Shown in pieces: positions 43,557 through 52,538 of a stretch of DNA of 64,000 nucleotides (position 1 is the first letter of the stretch; the number at the start of each line of letters is the position of its first letter). Below the pieces are notes generated by a model. That model ran no database searches. It was not told the origin of the DNA and saw nothing but the letters and a program-made list of their open reading frames with translations. Source of the DNA: Dictyobacter formicarum (GTDB lineage Bacteria > Chloroflexota > Ktedonobacteria > Ktedonobacterales > Ktedonobacteraceae); the NCBI RefSeq assembly GCF_016587435.1, contig NZ_BNJJ01000003.1, positions 496,001 through 560,000 of the forward strand, given 5' to 3'. Both the position numbers and the translations under genes were made by a program.

Positions 43557-45473
43557 TTATTGTTTGCTTGCTACAAAATCTGAGGCCAGCGGCAGCTTAA
43601 ACCAGAAGGTTGAGCCCTTCCCCACCTCGCTATCCACACCCACCTCACCGCCATGGCGTGCAATGATTGTCTGGCAGATATGCAGGCCCAATCCCAGCCC
43701 AACGCCCGAGCCACTCTGAACTACAATCCCCGGCACGCGATAGAAGCGTTCCCACAGCATCTTCTGCTCTTCGGGTGGCAAGCCAGGCCCCTCGTCCCGA
43801 ATCGACACTTTCACAGATGAAGAGATGACCTCGATGCTTGCCTCGACCACGCGATCGGAAGCCGAATATTTCAGAGCATTGGTCAAAAAGTTGGTGATCA
43901 CCTGGCCGATGCGATCGGCATCCGCATGCACAGGTAAAGAGCGCGCATCTCCAACGTTGTCGTGTAGCAGGATGACGCGTCCCGGAGATGCAGAACGCTG
44001 ATCTTCCACAGCATTATGGACAATCTCTACCAGGTTCGTATCATCCATATCAAGCTGCAAACGATTGCCCTGGATACGTGACACATCCAACAGATCCCCC
44101 ACCAGCCGATTCTGGATGTGTACCTGCCGCTCTGCCCTGCTGAGCAGCTCATGTATGAGCTTCAACTTTTCGTGATACCCGGCCGGCGCCCCATCGGGCA
44201 CGGGTAGCGTATCAACGCGACGTTTTGCCAGCTGAATATTGCCATTGATGGTGGTTAATGGGGTCCGTAACTCATGGCTGACGATGCTCAAAAACTCATC
44301 CATACGGCGATTCGCCTCCAGCAGGGCCAGTTCGTTAGCCTGAGATGCAGCCCGCTCCTCCAGCAACTGCTCGCGCTCTAATACCAGCGCCACCAATCTG
44401 GAAACCGCCAGAATCAGCACCAGTTCATCCGCCGACAGATCTTGTCCATATTGTCCACCATCCAGCGCCATGATCCCGATAATCTGATCATGCATAATAA
44501 TGGGTATCAGTTGATAAAAATGCTGGCGACCAGAGGGAGACAGCTGCGCAATATTTACTTTAATCGGTAGGCCAGAACTCAGCATGGCCTCAATCTGTTC
44601 GGCGCTCAAATGCTCATCCAGGCGCGTGCCCGCAAAGGTCGCCAGCCATTGCTCCATCTCTTCAGGGGACGTTCCCACTACCGCCACTGGTTGCAACGAC
44701 TCCAGATCTTGATTAAGCAGCATCACTCCCATGCGTGTGCAGCGCAGGACCCGCTGCCCCAATTTCATCAAGCGCTGTAGCACACTATGCAGAGAGGATG
44801 GCAACTGCAGCTCATCAGTCGCTGTGCGATCCGTGCCCTGAACCAGCACCTGCGCCATCTCCAGCAGAGTCTGCAGGACATCGTTGGTACGCTTCTCCAA
44901 TCGCTTACGCGCGGTAATATCATGAAAGACAATCACCTCACCGACAATCTCGCCAGCCCCATCCAGTATCGGAGCACCACTGACATCGGTCTGGATCTCA
45001 CGACCATCCAGGGTCACAAAGGTCAGATCAACCGGCTCTCCGCTGGCAATCACCTCACCGCGCGCTAGCCGGGTCAGCGGCCACGCTTCCTCAGGCAGCA
45101 ATTCCCCCTGCCCATCCCGCAACTGAATACGTGCGCAGCGCTCATGCATAGATAGTTGCAAGTAGTTGGCGGGCGAAGTGATTCCCATCATCTGATGAAA
45201 AGCCTGATTAGCACAAATAATCTTGCCAGCACGATCATACATCACCACCCCATCGGCAATTGTTCCAAAAACGGCATTCAGCGCCACTATCTGCTCATCG
45301 GTCGAAAACGTCCGGCCGAGAGCCGTGGCTTGCCGTAAACTCTCTAATTCGCCTTCGAGCTGTATGCGTTGCTTCTGCCCGTACTCCAGAGCCTCATCGC
45401 GCTCGCGCTCTAACTCAGCTACGCGCGCGCGCAACATATATAGCTCATCTAGAAATTTTTGTTCCGTACGCAC
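43557..45473 (-). CDS. Sensor histidine kinase, PAS-GAF-HisKA-HATPase
   Basis: 638 residues from a GTG start with GAAAGG five bases upstream. Order: coiled coil (1-50), PAS (~62-190, IADGVVMYDRAGKIICANQAF), linker, GAF (~225-370), HisKA with His400 in LSIVSHELRTPL, and HATPase with NFLTNALKYS, DEGPGLP, WERFYR and GVGLGLGLHI. No membrane helix, so it is a soluble sensor. No response regulator is adjacent. The truncated kinase at 36663 is a relative. Confidence 0.9.
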   Translation of the reverse strand: MRTEQKFLDELYMLRARVAELERERDEALEYGQKQRIQLEGELESLRQATALGRTFSTDEQIVALNAVFGTIADGVVMYDRAGKIICANQAFHQMMGITSPANYLQLSMHERCARIQLRDGQGELLPEEAWPLTRLARGEVIASGEPVDLTFVTLDGREIQTDVSGAPILDGAGEIVGEVIVFHDITARKRLEKRTNDVLQTLLEMAQVLVQGTDRTATDELQLPSSLHSVLQRLMKLGQRVLRCTRMGVMLLNQDLESLQPVAVVGTSPEEMEQWLATFAGTRLDEHLSAEQIEAMLSSGLPIKVNIAQLSPSGRQHFYQLIPIIMHDQIIGIMALDGGQYGQDLSADELVLILAVSRLVALVLEREQLLEERAASQANELALLEANRRMDEFLSIVSHELRTPLTTINGNIQLAKRRVDTLPVPDGAPAGYHEKLKLIHELLSRAERQVHIQNRLVGDLLDVSRIQGNRLQLDMDDTNLVEIVHNAVEDQRSASPGRVILLHDNVGDARSLPVHADADRIGQVITNFLTNALKYSASDRVVEASIEVISSSVKVSIRDEGPGLPPEEQKMLWERFYRVPGIVVQSGSGVGLGLGLHICQTIIARHGGEVGVDSEVGKGSTFWFKLPLASDFVASKQ

Positions 45474-45976
45474 TGTAACCTTTCAATTCTATTTCTGCAA
45501 GATGAGTTAAACCTGATGTGTCACCGCTATCCCACAGCTTAGCAAACGCAAAGGCGAGCCGGTCTCTGCGCCGTCTTGAGGATGCTTTATCGCTAACTGG
45601 ATCAGCACAGCAGGTGCAATGATCTGAACCAGAAGTTACACACAGCACAAATACCACTACACATCAATGAAATATCCATTCTTAATGATTTGGCTCGCCA
45701 TCAAATAACCATCAAATAACATATATGCATATAACGCCATAGATATTATGTATTTTGATATTACTATTATACACTAGCTCTAGTGTGCTTTGCACAGATA
45801 GCTATACAAATGATCATGATGATACATGCTAAAACGCTCTGTGGGGCAAACGACAGGTAACAAATACCTCCTGTTTCGTGCTACCATGTGGAGATGAAGG
45901 CTGGCGAACACCTGACCAGCATCAGCTTAATACATTTAGAACATAGATACAACCATCAGTACTGAAGGAGAACTTT
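45474..45976. other. Divergent intergenic region, AT-rich
   Basis: A short direct duplication (CCATCAAATAA) near 45700-45722 and AT-rich promoter-like DNA. No gene is supported. Confidence 0.35.
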
Positions 45977-47074
45977 ATGGCATTCCAGGAATCCCTTGGC
46001 ACGTCTCCCGTACGGGTCGCGATCATCGGCTACGGACTGGCCGGCTCCGTTTTTCATGCGCCCCTGGTCGACGCAACACCAGATATGAAGGTGGCCGCGA
46101 TCGTGACCGGCAATAAAGAGCGCCAGCAGAGCGCCCGTAAACGTTATCCCAATGCAAAAATACTGAGCCAGGTAGCGGACCTGTGGCAGAACGCCAGCAA
46201 CTATGATCTGGCGGTGGTGGCCACCTCGAATAATATGCATGTGCCGCTCGGGATCGCCGCGCTGCGCGCCGGGCTACCGGTAGTGATCGATAAGCCGATG
46301 GCTGCGACGGTCAATGATGCCCAGCAATTGCTGACGGTCAGCCACGAAACGGGCCAGCTTCTGACCGTTTTCCAGAATCGGCGCTGGGATAATGACTTCT
46401 TGACCGTGCGGAAGATACTGGACGCCAACCTGCTCGGACCTATCATCCGCTTTGAGTCCCGCTTCGAGCGTTACCGTCCCACGCCCCGGCAGGGAGTCTG
46501 GCGCGAGTCCGCCGATCCTCAGGCGGCTGGAGGGCAGCTCTATGATCTGGGCAGCCACCTGATTGATCAGGCACTCTACCTCTTTGGCAAACCCAAGCGC
46601 GTCTACGCTGAAATGTTCCAGCGCCGCCCGGGGGCTCAGGTCGACGATGATAGCTTTGTCGCCCTACAATTTGCCAGTGGCATCACTGCCCACCTCTGGA
46701 TGAGCCAGGTCGCCCGCATCGCCGGACAGCGCATGCGCGTCAGCGGCCTCAACGGCACCTACGAAAAATGGGGACTCGATCCGCAGGAGGATGCACTGCG
46801 GACCGGCAAACAGCCCGGAGATCCAGATTGGGGTCGTGAACCACGCGAGCGCTGGGGCCATCTCTCAACCAACCTGAGCGAGGACGGCGTCCATTTCGAC
46901 GGCCCGATTGAAACCGTCCCCGGCGCCTACGAACGCTACTATGCCGGGGTCCGCGACGCCCTCACCAAAGGCACGCCCCTACCTGTCGATCCTAACTCCG
47001 TGCTCGAAGTCATCCGCGTCATAGAAGCTGCCCAGACCAGCGCCCGCGAGCAACGCACCGTCACCATCTCATGA
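45977..47074 (+). CDS. Gfo/Idh/MocA family oxidoreductase (YdgJ/scyllo-inositol dehydrogenase-like)
   Basis: 365 residues with the Rossmann motif AIIGYGLAGSVFHAPL, typical of the YdgJ/IolW branch. VIDKPMAAT replaces EKP, and DLGSHLIDQALYLFG is the catalytic DxGxHxxD region. AAGGAG is six bases before the ATG. Its last six bases overlap the end of the convergent epimerase gene. It may act on inositols or sugar lactones. Confidence 0.85.
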   Translation: MAFQESLGTSPVRVAIIGYGLAGSVFHAPLVDATPDMKVAAIVTGNKERQQSARKRYPNAKILSQVADLWQNASNYDLAVVATSNNMHVPLGIAALRAGLPVVIDKPMAATVNDAQQLLTVSHETGQLLTVFQNRRWDNDFLTVRKILDANLLGPIIRFESRFERYRPTPRQGVWRESADPQAAGGQLYDLGSHLIDQALYLFGKPKRVYAEMFQRRPGAQVDDDSFVALQFASGITAHLWMSQVARIAGQRMRVSGLNGTYEKWGLDPQEDALRTGKQPGDPDWGREPRERWGHLSTNLSEDGVHFDGPIETVPGAYERYYAGVRDALTKGTPLPVDPNSVLEVIRVIEAAQTSAREQRTVTIS

Positions 47075-47848
47075 GGACGCGAAAACATCATGCACATCCG
47101 CACCGTCCTGGGGCTGGTAGCCCAGCACGGCGCGTGCATGATCGAGATCGTAATAATGCGGCGTGTTGTTCGAAACACCATAGAAAATGTCAAAGGTGAT
47201 CTGCTCAGCCTCCAGACTCTTTTCTACGAGTTGAGCCAGATCGCGCTGACTGATCCAGAGCGCCGCCAGGCGTTCTGGAGATTCAGGATAGTGGTGAGGA
47301 ATCGGAACCTGACGGGGCGGCATATCCTGGCGCGTCACGCTGCCAATGCGCAAACAAATCACGCGCAGGTTCTTGCATTCCGCGTAGTAGCGGCCCAGCG
47401 ACTCGCCAAAACTCTTACTCACACCATAATAGCTATCGGGACGCACCGGAATCAGATGATCAATCACGGGCTGGCCGCTACGATAAATATCCGGCGCATG
47501 CTCCAGATCATAGTTGCCAACGGCATGGTTTGAGCTGGCAAAAATGACCTGCTTTACACCCGCCCTGGTCGCGGCCTCATACACGGTATAGGTACCTGAG
47601 ATATTGTTATGTAATACGCTCTCCCAACTGGCCCGAGGCGAGCCATTGGCAGCCAGATGAATAATGCTATCCACGCCCTCACAGGCCGCCACCAGCGCCT
47701 CCATATCATTGATATCCGCCACCACCGTATCCACATCTGGAATCTCATGTTTAGAGAAACAACGAATCGCATACCCTGGCTCCAGCGCCTGGCGCAGCGC
47801 AGTCCCAATCAACCCTCCGGCACCCGTAATTAAAACAGTCTTCGTCAT
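47069..47848 (-). CDS. NAD-dependent epimerase/dehydratase, uronate dehydrogenase-like
   Basis: 259 residues, an extended SDR with VLITGAGGLIGTAL, IIHLAANGSP, ASSNHAVG and the YGVSK catalytic Tyr/Lys. ASSNHAVG with RPDSYYGVSK is characteristic of uronate dehydrogenases, which oxidise uronic acids to aldarolactones. GGAG eight bases before the ATG at 47848 fixes the start. The open frame to 48046 is a read-through of palindromic repeats and is not part of the protein. Confidence 0.8.
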   Translation of the reverse strand: MTKTVLITGAGGLIGTALRQALEPGYAIRCFSKHEIPDVDTVVADINDMEALVAACEGVDSIIHLAANGSPRASWESVLHNNISGTYTVYEAATRAGVKQVIFASSNHAVGNYDLEHAPDIYRSGQPVIDHLIPVRPDSYYGVSKSFGESLGRYYAECKNLRVICLRIGSVTRQDMPPRQVPIPHHYPESPERLAALWISQRDLAQLVEKSLEAEQITFDIFYGVSNNTPHYYDLDHARAVLGYQPQDGADVHDVFASS

Positions 47849-47873
47849 CTCGTATTCTCCATAATTATTTATA

Positions 47874-48007
47874 CATAGGTTCGGGCCTTGCGCCCGATTT
47901 TCCCTCCACGCACGAAAACGTCCCTTCGTACGTTCCGGCCTCGCGCCCGATTTTCCCTTCCACGCACGAAAACGTCCCTTCGTACGTTCCGGCCTCGCGC
48001 CCGATTT
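47874..48007 (+). repeat. Palindromic repeat copies in a tandem unit
   Basis: One full copy (47874-47900) and two degenerate copies (47931-47953, 47985-48007). The latter are part of a ~54-bp unit (containing CACGCACGAAAACGTCCCTT) duplicated in tandem between the epimerase start and the nucleotidyltransferase stop. Confidence 0.85.
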
Positions 48008-48008
48008 C

Positions 48009-48788
48009 TTACCGAGCCGCTTGATACCCCTCATACCACTGTTCAACCGCCTGCAGGAAGGCTACGCCGGTTTCGAGTACGGCCAGCGCCTCCTCCAGTA
48101 CATGTTCATGGCTGTAATAGAGCGTCACACATTGATGGAAACGCCGGATGCCACGGCCCATCGGGGTATGGGCCGGCAGCAGATGCAGGGCCGAATCCTT
48201 GGACAGACGCCAGATGGCCAGCGGCTGCTGTGACTGCAGCGTCAGGACGCTATAGAGGGTCGGCCAGACATCGGTACACATAAAGCGTACCTTTCTTTCC
48301 AGGCGTCCGCCGCCAGCGCTGAGCAAATCTTCTGAGGTATCCGCAATCACGGCCGGGACCCGCTCAACGCTGCGCCTGGAACCCTGCACAATCTGCTCAA
48401 CAGTCGCCTCGGGCACAGGCAAATGGCCATAGAGCATATGATAGGTGTCCGCGATTGGCCCGACCAGCTGCGCCGCCCGCGCTGTTTTGACATGGGGAGA
48501 CTTCACATACGCCTGGATATATTGAAATGGTGCTGGATCAAGCGTGGCCAGATCGCGCTGAATAGCCATGCTCAGAGACAGCGGTAGTTGCCCACTCGCC
48601 TCCAGAATCGAGCCATCCAGGTACAACTGAAAATCAATATCACTACAGCCAGGGATAAAGCCTCCCTTCAAGGCCGAACCATGGATCAAAATACCAATGC
48701 ATGCCGCTTCCAGGTGCTTCAAGTATATCTGTGCCGCCGCGCTAGCAATTGGGCGCGCCTCTGGAACCAGGGGAGATACATCCAACAC
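48009..48788 (-). CDS. Nucleotidyltransferase-fold protein (aminoglycoside adenylyltransferase-like)
   Basis: About 259 residues. The Pol-beta-type motif GSALKGGFIPGCSDIDFQLYL (G-S ... D-x-D) is near residue 40; the rest is helical and not recognised. It may transfer a nucleotide to a small molecule or protein. I take the GTG at 48788 as start because upstream residues in the open frame are encoded by a palindromic repeat; the ribosome site is weak, so the start is uncertain. Confidence 0.6.
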   Translation of the reverse strand: MLDVSPLVPEARPIASAAAQIYLKHLEAACIGILIHGSALKGGFIPGCSDIDFQLYLDGSILEASGQLPLSLSMAIQRDLATLDPAPFQYIQAYVKSPHVKTARAAQLVGPIADTYHMLYGHLPVPEATVEQIVQGSRRSVERVPAVIADTSEDLLSAGGGRLERKVRFMCTDVWPTLYSVLTLQSQQPLAIWRLSKDSALHLLPAHTPMGRGIRRFHQCVTLYYSHEHVLEEALAVLETGVAFLQAVEQWYEGYQAAR

Positions 48789-48817
48789 GTGCCTACCTAC
48801 ACCTTTCTTCGAAAAAC

Positions 48818-48844
48818 CATAGGTTCGGGCCTTGCGCCCGATTT
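48818..48844 (+). repeat. Palindromic repeat copy (GC/GC stem variant)
   Basis: Plus-orientation copy between the nucleotidyltransferase start and the GNAT stop. The stem is TCGGGC/GCCCGA around CTTGC. Confidence 0.85.
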
Positions 48845-48882
48845 CCCGCTTAACACACGAGGAAGATCGCACCTACAGTCGA

Positions 48883-49410
48883 TCAAGCAATATCGATCCA
48901 ATAGCGGAGCTTCTTCACCGTAGAGCCTTCAATATACACAGCATTTTCAAACTGCCCACCATTATATTCAATCACTTTTTTGGACCCGATGTTCGTCTCA
49001 TCGCAAGTAACCAGAGCCCTGGTAATTCCCAGGTCTAGCGCCTTCTGCAGGCCCAGACGCAGGATCTGCCTTCCGTAACCCCGACGCCGCCAGGAGGGGC
49101 GGATCTGATACCCAATATGTCCACCAACCTTCAATAACAGCTCGTTCAGCTCATGGCGCACAGTCAGATTGCCCACATACACCCCATTATCGCCATCCCC
49201 CTCGATAAGCCAATAGCGCGTATCCGGCACAACATACGGAGGCAACGATGCCCGATTATAGACCCTGTTCACATGCCGCAAATAATCATCAAAATCAGCC
49301 GTCAGGCGTGGAAGATTATATTGCAGCAGTGTTCCTTCCTCCTGAAATTCTCGCAGCCCCTCAAGGAAGCTCTCCTTATATTTTGCGCTCGGCTCAGTCA
49401 GAAACAGCAT
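48883..49410 (-). CDS. GNAT family N-acetyltransferase
   Basis: 175 residues. The acetyl-CoA-binding segment is IGYQIRPSWRRRGYGRQILRLGLQKALDLG, followed by VTCDETNIGSKKVIEYNGGQFE, the usual GNAT C-terminal motif. The start at 49410 has GAGAGG seven bases upstream; residues upstream in the frame come from a palindromic repeat. The substrate is unknown. Confidence 0.8.
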   Translation of the reverse strand: MLFLTEPSAKYKESFLEGLREFQEEGTLLQYNLPRLTADFDDYLRHVNRVYNRASLPPYVVPDTRYWLIEGDGDNGVYVGNLTVRHELNELLLKVGGHIGYQIRPSWRRRGYGRQILRLGLQKALDLGITRALVTCDETNIGSKKVIEYNGGQFENAVYIEGSTVKKLRYWIDIA

Positions 49411-49454
49411 CGCCAATCCTCTCGATAACATGCCAATCAACATATGCGCCAACC

Positions 49455-49545
49455 CGTAGGTTCGGCCCTTGCGGCCGATTTCCCCCTCACACGAGACCTT
49501 TCCTTTCCAGGCACGCCCCGTAGGTTCGGCTCTTGCGGCCAATTT
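49455..49545 (+). repeat. Two palindromic repeat copies
   Basis: Copies at 49455-49481 (stem TCGGCC/GGCCGA) and 49519-49545 (partly degenerate stem), 64 bases apart, upstream of the GNAT gene. Confidence 0.8.
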
Positions 49546-49661
49546 TCCCTCTCCCGCACGAGAATCTTACTCGTTTATAGTATAGATGCTCAGAGGTCCC
49601 TTGTATAGTAAAATGGTGGTCAACGCTTCTGTATTGATGATAAAAAAGGAGATATTAACTT

Positions 49662-50393
49662 ATGAGTAGTATGACATTATTGGGTACGGGTACCTGTCAG
49701 ATCGAATACGAGCGCCGGGCCTCCAGTGTGCTGCTAGAGCTGGACCAGACCCCTATTCTCTTCGATTGTGGACATGGTATCGCGCAACGTCTGCTAGAGG
49801 TTGGCGTTCGCCACCACCAGCTTTCCCATATCATCCTGTCGCATTTTCATCCCGATCATGTGTCGGACCTCATCCCTATACTCCAGGCCGGCGCGTGGTC
49901 GCAGCGCGATCCACGCGGCAGCGACCTGCATATCTACGGTCCGGCGGGCGTCCAGCGGTTAATAGACGGTTTGATGCAGCTCTTCGGGCCACGTAGCTTC
50001 CAGCAGCCCGGCTACCAGGTACTGGTCCATGAGATCACCACTGAGCGCTTCTCAATTGGCAATTATCACTTTGAGTTCCTTAGTCTGCCGCCAGCTGGCA
50101 ATCATGGGCTGCGCTTCCAGTGGGGGAATAAGACATACGCTATCACCGGGGACTCACACTTCCACGCACAGGAGATTGATCTGCTCAAAAATAGTGATCT
50201 GGCCATTATCGATGCCGGACATATCAGTGACGCTGAGATTGTTGAACTGGCGGTCGCCACGCAGGCCCGACACATCATCTGTTCACATCTCTATCGCACT
50301 CTGGATGGTCCTCAGCTTCAACACGAGGCCCGCCAGCGCGGCTACAACGGCACACTCCAGGTTGGCTACGATCTGCTCTCTTTCACGCTCTAA
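49662..50393 (+). CDS. MBL-fold metallohydrolase, RNase Z-like
   Basis: 243 residues. The zinc motif SHFHPDHVSD (HxHxDH), the later TGDSHF and the C-terminal SHLYRT give the ligands of a metallo-beta-lactamase fold. The start, MTLLGTGTCQIEYERRASSVLLEL, resembles RNase Z and related phosphodiesterases. It lacks the RNase Z exosite arm, so it is more likely a general phosphodiesterase. AAGGAG precedes the ATG by ten bases. Confidence 0.8.
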   Translation: MSSMTLLGTGTCQIEYERRASSVLLELDQTPILFDCGHGIAQRLLEVGVRHHQLSHIILSHFHPDHVSDLIPILQAGAWSQRDPRGSDLHIYGPAGVQRLIDGLMQLFGPRSFQQPGYQVLVHEITTERFSIGNYHFEFLSLPPAGNHGLRFQWGNKTYAITGDSHFHAQEIDLLKNSDLAIIDAGHISDAEIVELAVATQARHIICSHLYRTLDGPQLQHEARQRGYNGTLQVGYDLLSFTL

Positions 50394-50448
50394 AATATGA
50401 AAGGACACGACGCTGTGCCCCTGCAGTTCTTGTGTCGGTTGATCGCTG

Positions 50449-51162
50449 CTAGCTATGTTCTTCCAGCGACCCCTCAGACAACTGTCCATCCTGGATGCGT
50501 ACCAGGCGATCAGCAGTATTGAAGACCACGGGATCGTGAGTAGCGATCAGGAGTCCGATATTACCTTGATGCGAAATATCGCGCAGCAGGAAGGTAATGT
50601 CGCGACCGGTCAGCGAATCCAGGTTGCCAGTTGGCTCGTCAGCGATGATGAAGCGGGGCTTATGCACCAGGGCGCGCGCCAGGGCCACACGCTGCTGTTC
50701 GCCACCCGAGAGCTCCATACCACGGTGCCTGGCGCGCTTCCCCAGACCCACCTGCTCCAGGGCTTCGATAGCTTGCTTATTGCGCTGAGCTGACGGCAAG
50801 CGCGATAGGCGTAGCGGAATCTCCACGTTCTCCAGAGCCGTCAAAGAAGGGAACAGGTGTGCATTCTGGAACATCATCCCGATGCTCTCTCGGCGCAGGC
50901 GGGCGCGTTCTGTCTCGCCCATTTTCAACAGATCTTTGCCCAGAATAAAGACGCTACCGCTGGTGGGACTATCCAGGCCGATCAATATATTGAGCAGGGT
51001 CGTTTTACCAGAGCCGGAACGACCACGCAAAGCCACAAACTCGCCTGCCTTGATCTCCAAATCAATGCCGCGCAAAGCATGTACCACCCCTTCGCCCGAA
51101 GGATAGTTGCGCGTAATGCCATGTGCCTCAACGATAGTCTCCGTTGCAACTGCTGAATCCAT
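50449..51162 (-). CDS. ABC transporter ATP-binding protein (LolD/MacB type)
   Basis: 237 residues with Walker [12 protein letters not shown]-loop [10 protein letters not shown], signature [15 protein letters not shown], Walker [14 protein letters not shown] and H-loop ATHD. It is the MacB/LolD class, which works with FtsX-type permeases. AAGGAG is seven bases before the ATG at 51162. It is one base past the stop of the 51164 ATPase, so the two are cotranscribed. No permease gene is adjacent. Confidence 0.9.
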   Translation of the reverse strand: MDSAVATETIVEAHGITRNYPSGEGVVHALRGIDLEIKAGEFVALRGRSGSGKTTLLNILIGLDSPTSGSVFILGKDLLKMGETERARLRRESIGMMFQNAHLFPSLTALENVEIPLRLSRLPSAQRNKQAIEALEQVGLGKRARHRGMELSGGEQQRVALARALVHKPRFIIADEPTGNLDSLTGRDITFLLRDISHQGNIGLLIATHDPVVFNTADRLVRIQDGQLSEGSLEEHS

Positions 51163-51163
51163 G

Positions 51164-52150
51164 TTACCGCTCCTTCTTGCCACTCTGAACATTTAGTGGA
51201 ACCTCTTTATAACTGGCGCCATTACCATTACCGTTGCCATTCACATGATCCAGAATCGGCCAGAGCTCGACATGGTCGCCGATGATCCTTACTTCGGCGC
51301 GACCATTAAAGGGTAACGTCTCAATGGCTTCTTTTGGCAGCTGCAGACGACCAGCACGGTCGATCAGAATTGACTCCCGATGCGTCTTACTGGAAAGACC
51401 AATCACCGCACTGGCCGCCGGCATGTGGGATTCTATCGTCTCCAGCATGGTTTCACGGCGTATCGTCTCAGTACTGGTGCGACCATCACGAATGGCGATC
51501 GTGCGATCAACCGCAGCCGCAATCGTGGCATCGTGGGTGACCGTGATAATCGTCAAGCCCAGTTCATTATTGAGGCGGCGGAAGAGCTCAAAAATCTCGC
51601 TCGCAGTTACCGAATCCAGTTCTCCAGTCGGCTCGTCCGCCAGCAACACTTTAGGATTATTGGATAAGGCTACCGCGATCGCTGTACGCTGCTGCTCACC
51701 ACCGGAGAGCTGCGTTGGCTTCTTCTGCTCTTTTCCGGCCAGGCCAACCAGTTCTAGCAACTCCCTGGCCCGCTTGACACGTTGTGAAGAGCTCACACCA
51801 CTCAACATCTGCGGCAATTCAACATTCGCCTGCGCGCTCAATTCCGGCAGCAGATTGCGTCCGCTCTGCTGCCAGATCTGTCCCACAATGCGGCGTCGAT
51901 AATTGATGCGCTGGCCTTGAGATAGACGGGTCAGATCATTGCCATCCACAATACAACTACCGGCGCTGGGCACATCCAGGCCACTCAAAATATTCAGAAG
52001 CGTACTTTTTCCTGAACCAGAAGCGCCCACAATGGCCATCACCTCTCCGGGCGTCACCTCTAAATCAAGACCCTGTAACGCGACCACCTCCAGATCCGCG
52101 ACCTTATATATTTTTACAAGGTTATCGCAAAGAACAATAGGGTCCGGCAT
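51164..52150 (-). CDS. ABC transporter ATP-binding protein with C-terminal AbrB-like domain
   Basis: 328 residues. The first ~225 are a complete MacB-class ATPase: [57 protein letters not shown]. The extension then carries RESILIDRAGRLQLPKEAIETLPFNGRAEVRIIGDHVELWP, which reads as a SpoVT/AbrB swapped-hairpin element, and ends in an Asn/Gly tail (NGNGNGNG). AAAGGAG is five bases before the ATG. The extra domain may mediate dimerisation or DNA binding. Confidence 0.8.
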   Translation of the reverse strand: MPDPIVLCDNLVKIYKVADLEVVALQGLDLEVTPGEVMAIVGASGSGKSTLLNILSGLDVPSAGSCIVDGNDLTRLSQGQRINYRRRIVGQIWQQSGRNLLPELSAQANVELPQMLSGVSSSQRVKRARELLELVGLAGKEQKKPTQLSGGEQQRTAIAVALSNNPKVLLADEPTGELDSVTASEIFELFRRLNNELGLTIITVTHDATIAAAVDRTIAIRDGRTSTETIRRETMLETIESHMPAASAVIGLSSKTHRESILIDRAGRLQLPKEAIETLPFNGRAEVRIIGDHVELWPILDHVNGNGNGNGASYKEVPLNVQSGKKER

Positions 52151-52351
52151 ACTAACTCCTTTTTTCGCTGTGAAATCGGGCTAATTTTCTACAATCGATC
52201 AAAAAATAGTATTCGCATAACATAATGCATAGAAATACAACAATGTTTTTTTCCAGCGAATATTTCTCTTATTTTACTCGCCACTGTCTATACATACGCA
52301 TAACATCCACCGGCATATCACAATATAACGCAACAAGAAAAGCGGAAACCT

Positions 52352-52508
52352 CATAGGTTCGGAGCTTGCCTCCGATTTGTCGCTCTCCTCAGAGCGGCGA
52401 CAAATCGAGGACAAGCCCCGAATCTATAATCATGCTCCCGGCATACTCGCCTTTAATAGAGCATTGTCGTGCAGCGAGCGGAAAATCGGAGGCAAGCTCC
52501 GAACCTAT
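52352..52508. repeat. Three palindromic repeat copies (AG/CT stem variants)
   Basis: A plus copy at 52352-52378 (stem TCGGAG/CTCCGA) and minus copies at 52402-52427 (stem kept through a G-T wobble) and 52483-52508 (TCGGAG/CTCCGA). The first two face each other with GTCGC/GCGAC extensions, making a large composite palindrome. The rest of 52151-52538 holds no gene. Confidence 0.85.
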
Positions 52509-52538
52509 GGAATTTTACCGTCTATTTCAATTTGTCTT

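Noticed and set aside
47849..48046. N-terminal extension of the epimerase frame, and similar extensions of the 48788 and 49410 genes
   Set aside because: The extra residues are translated palindromic repeats; good internal starts exist for two of the three.
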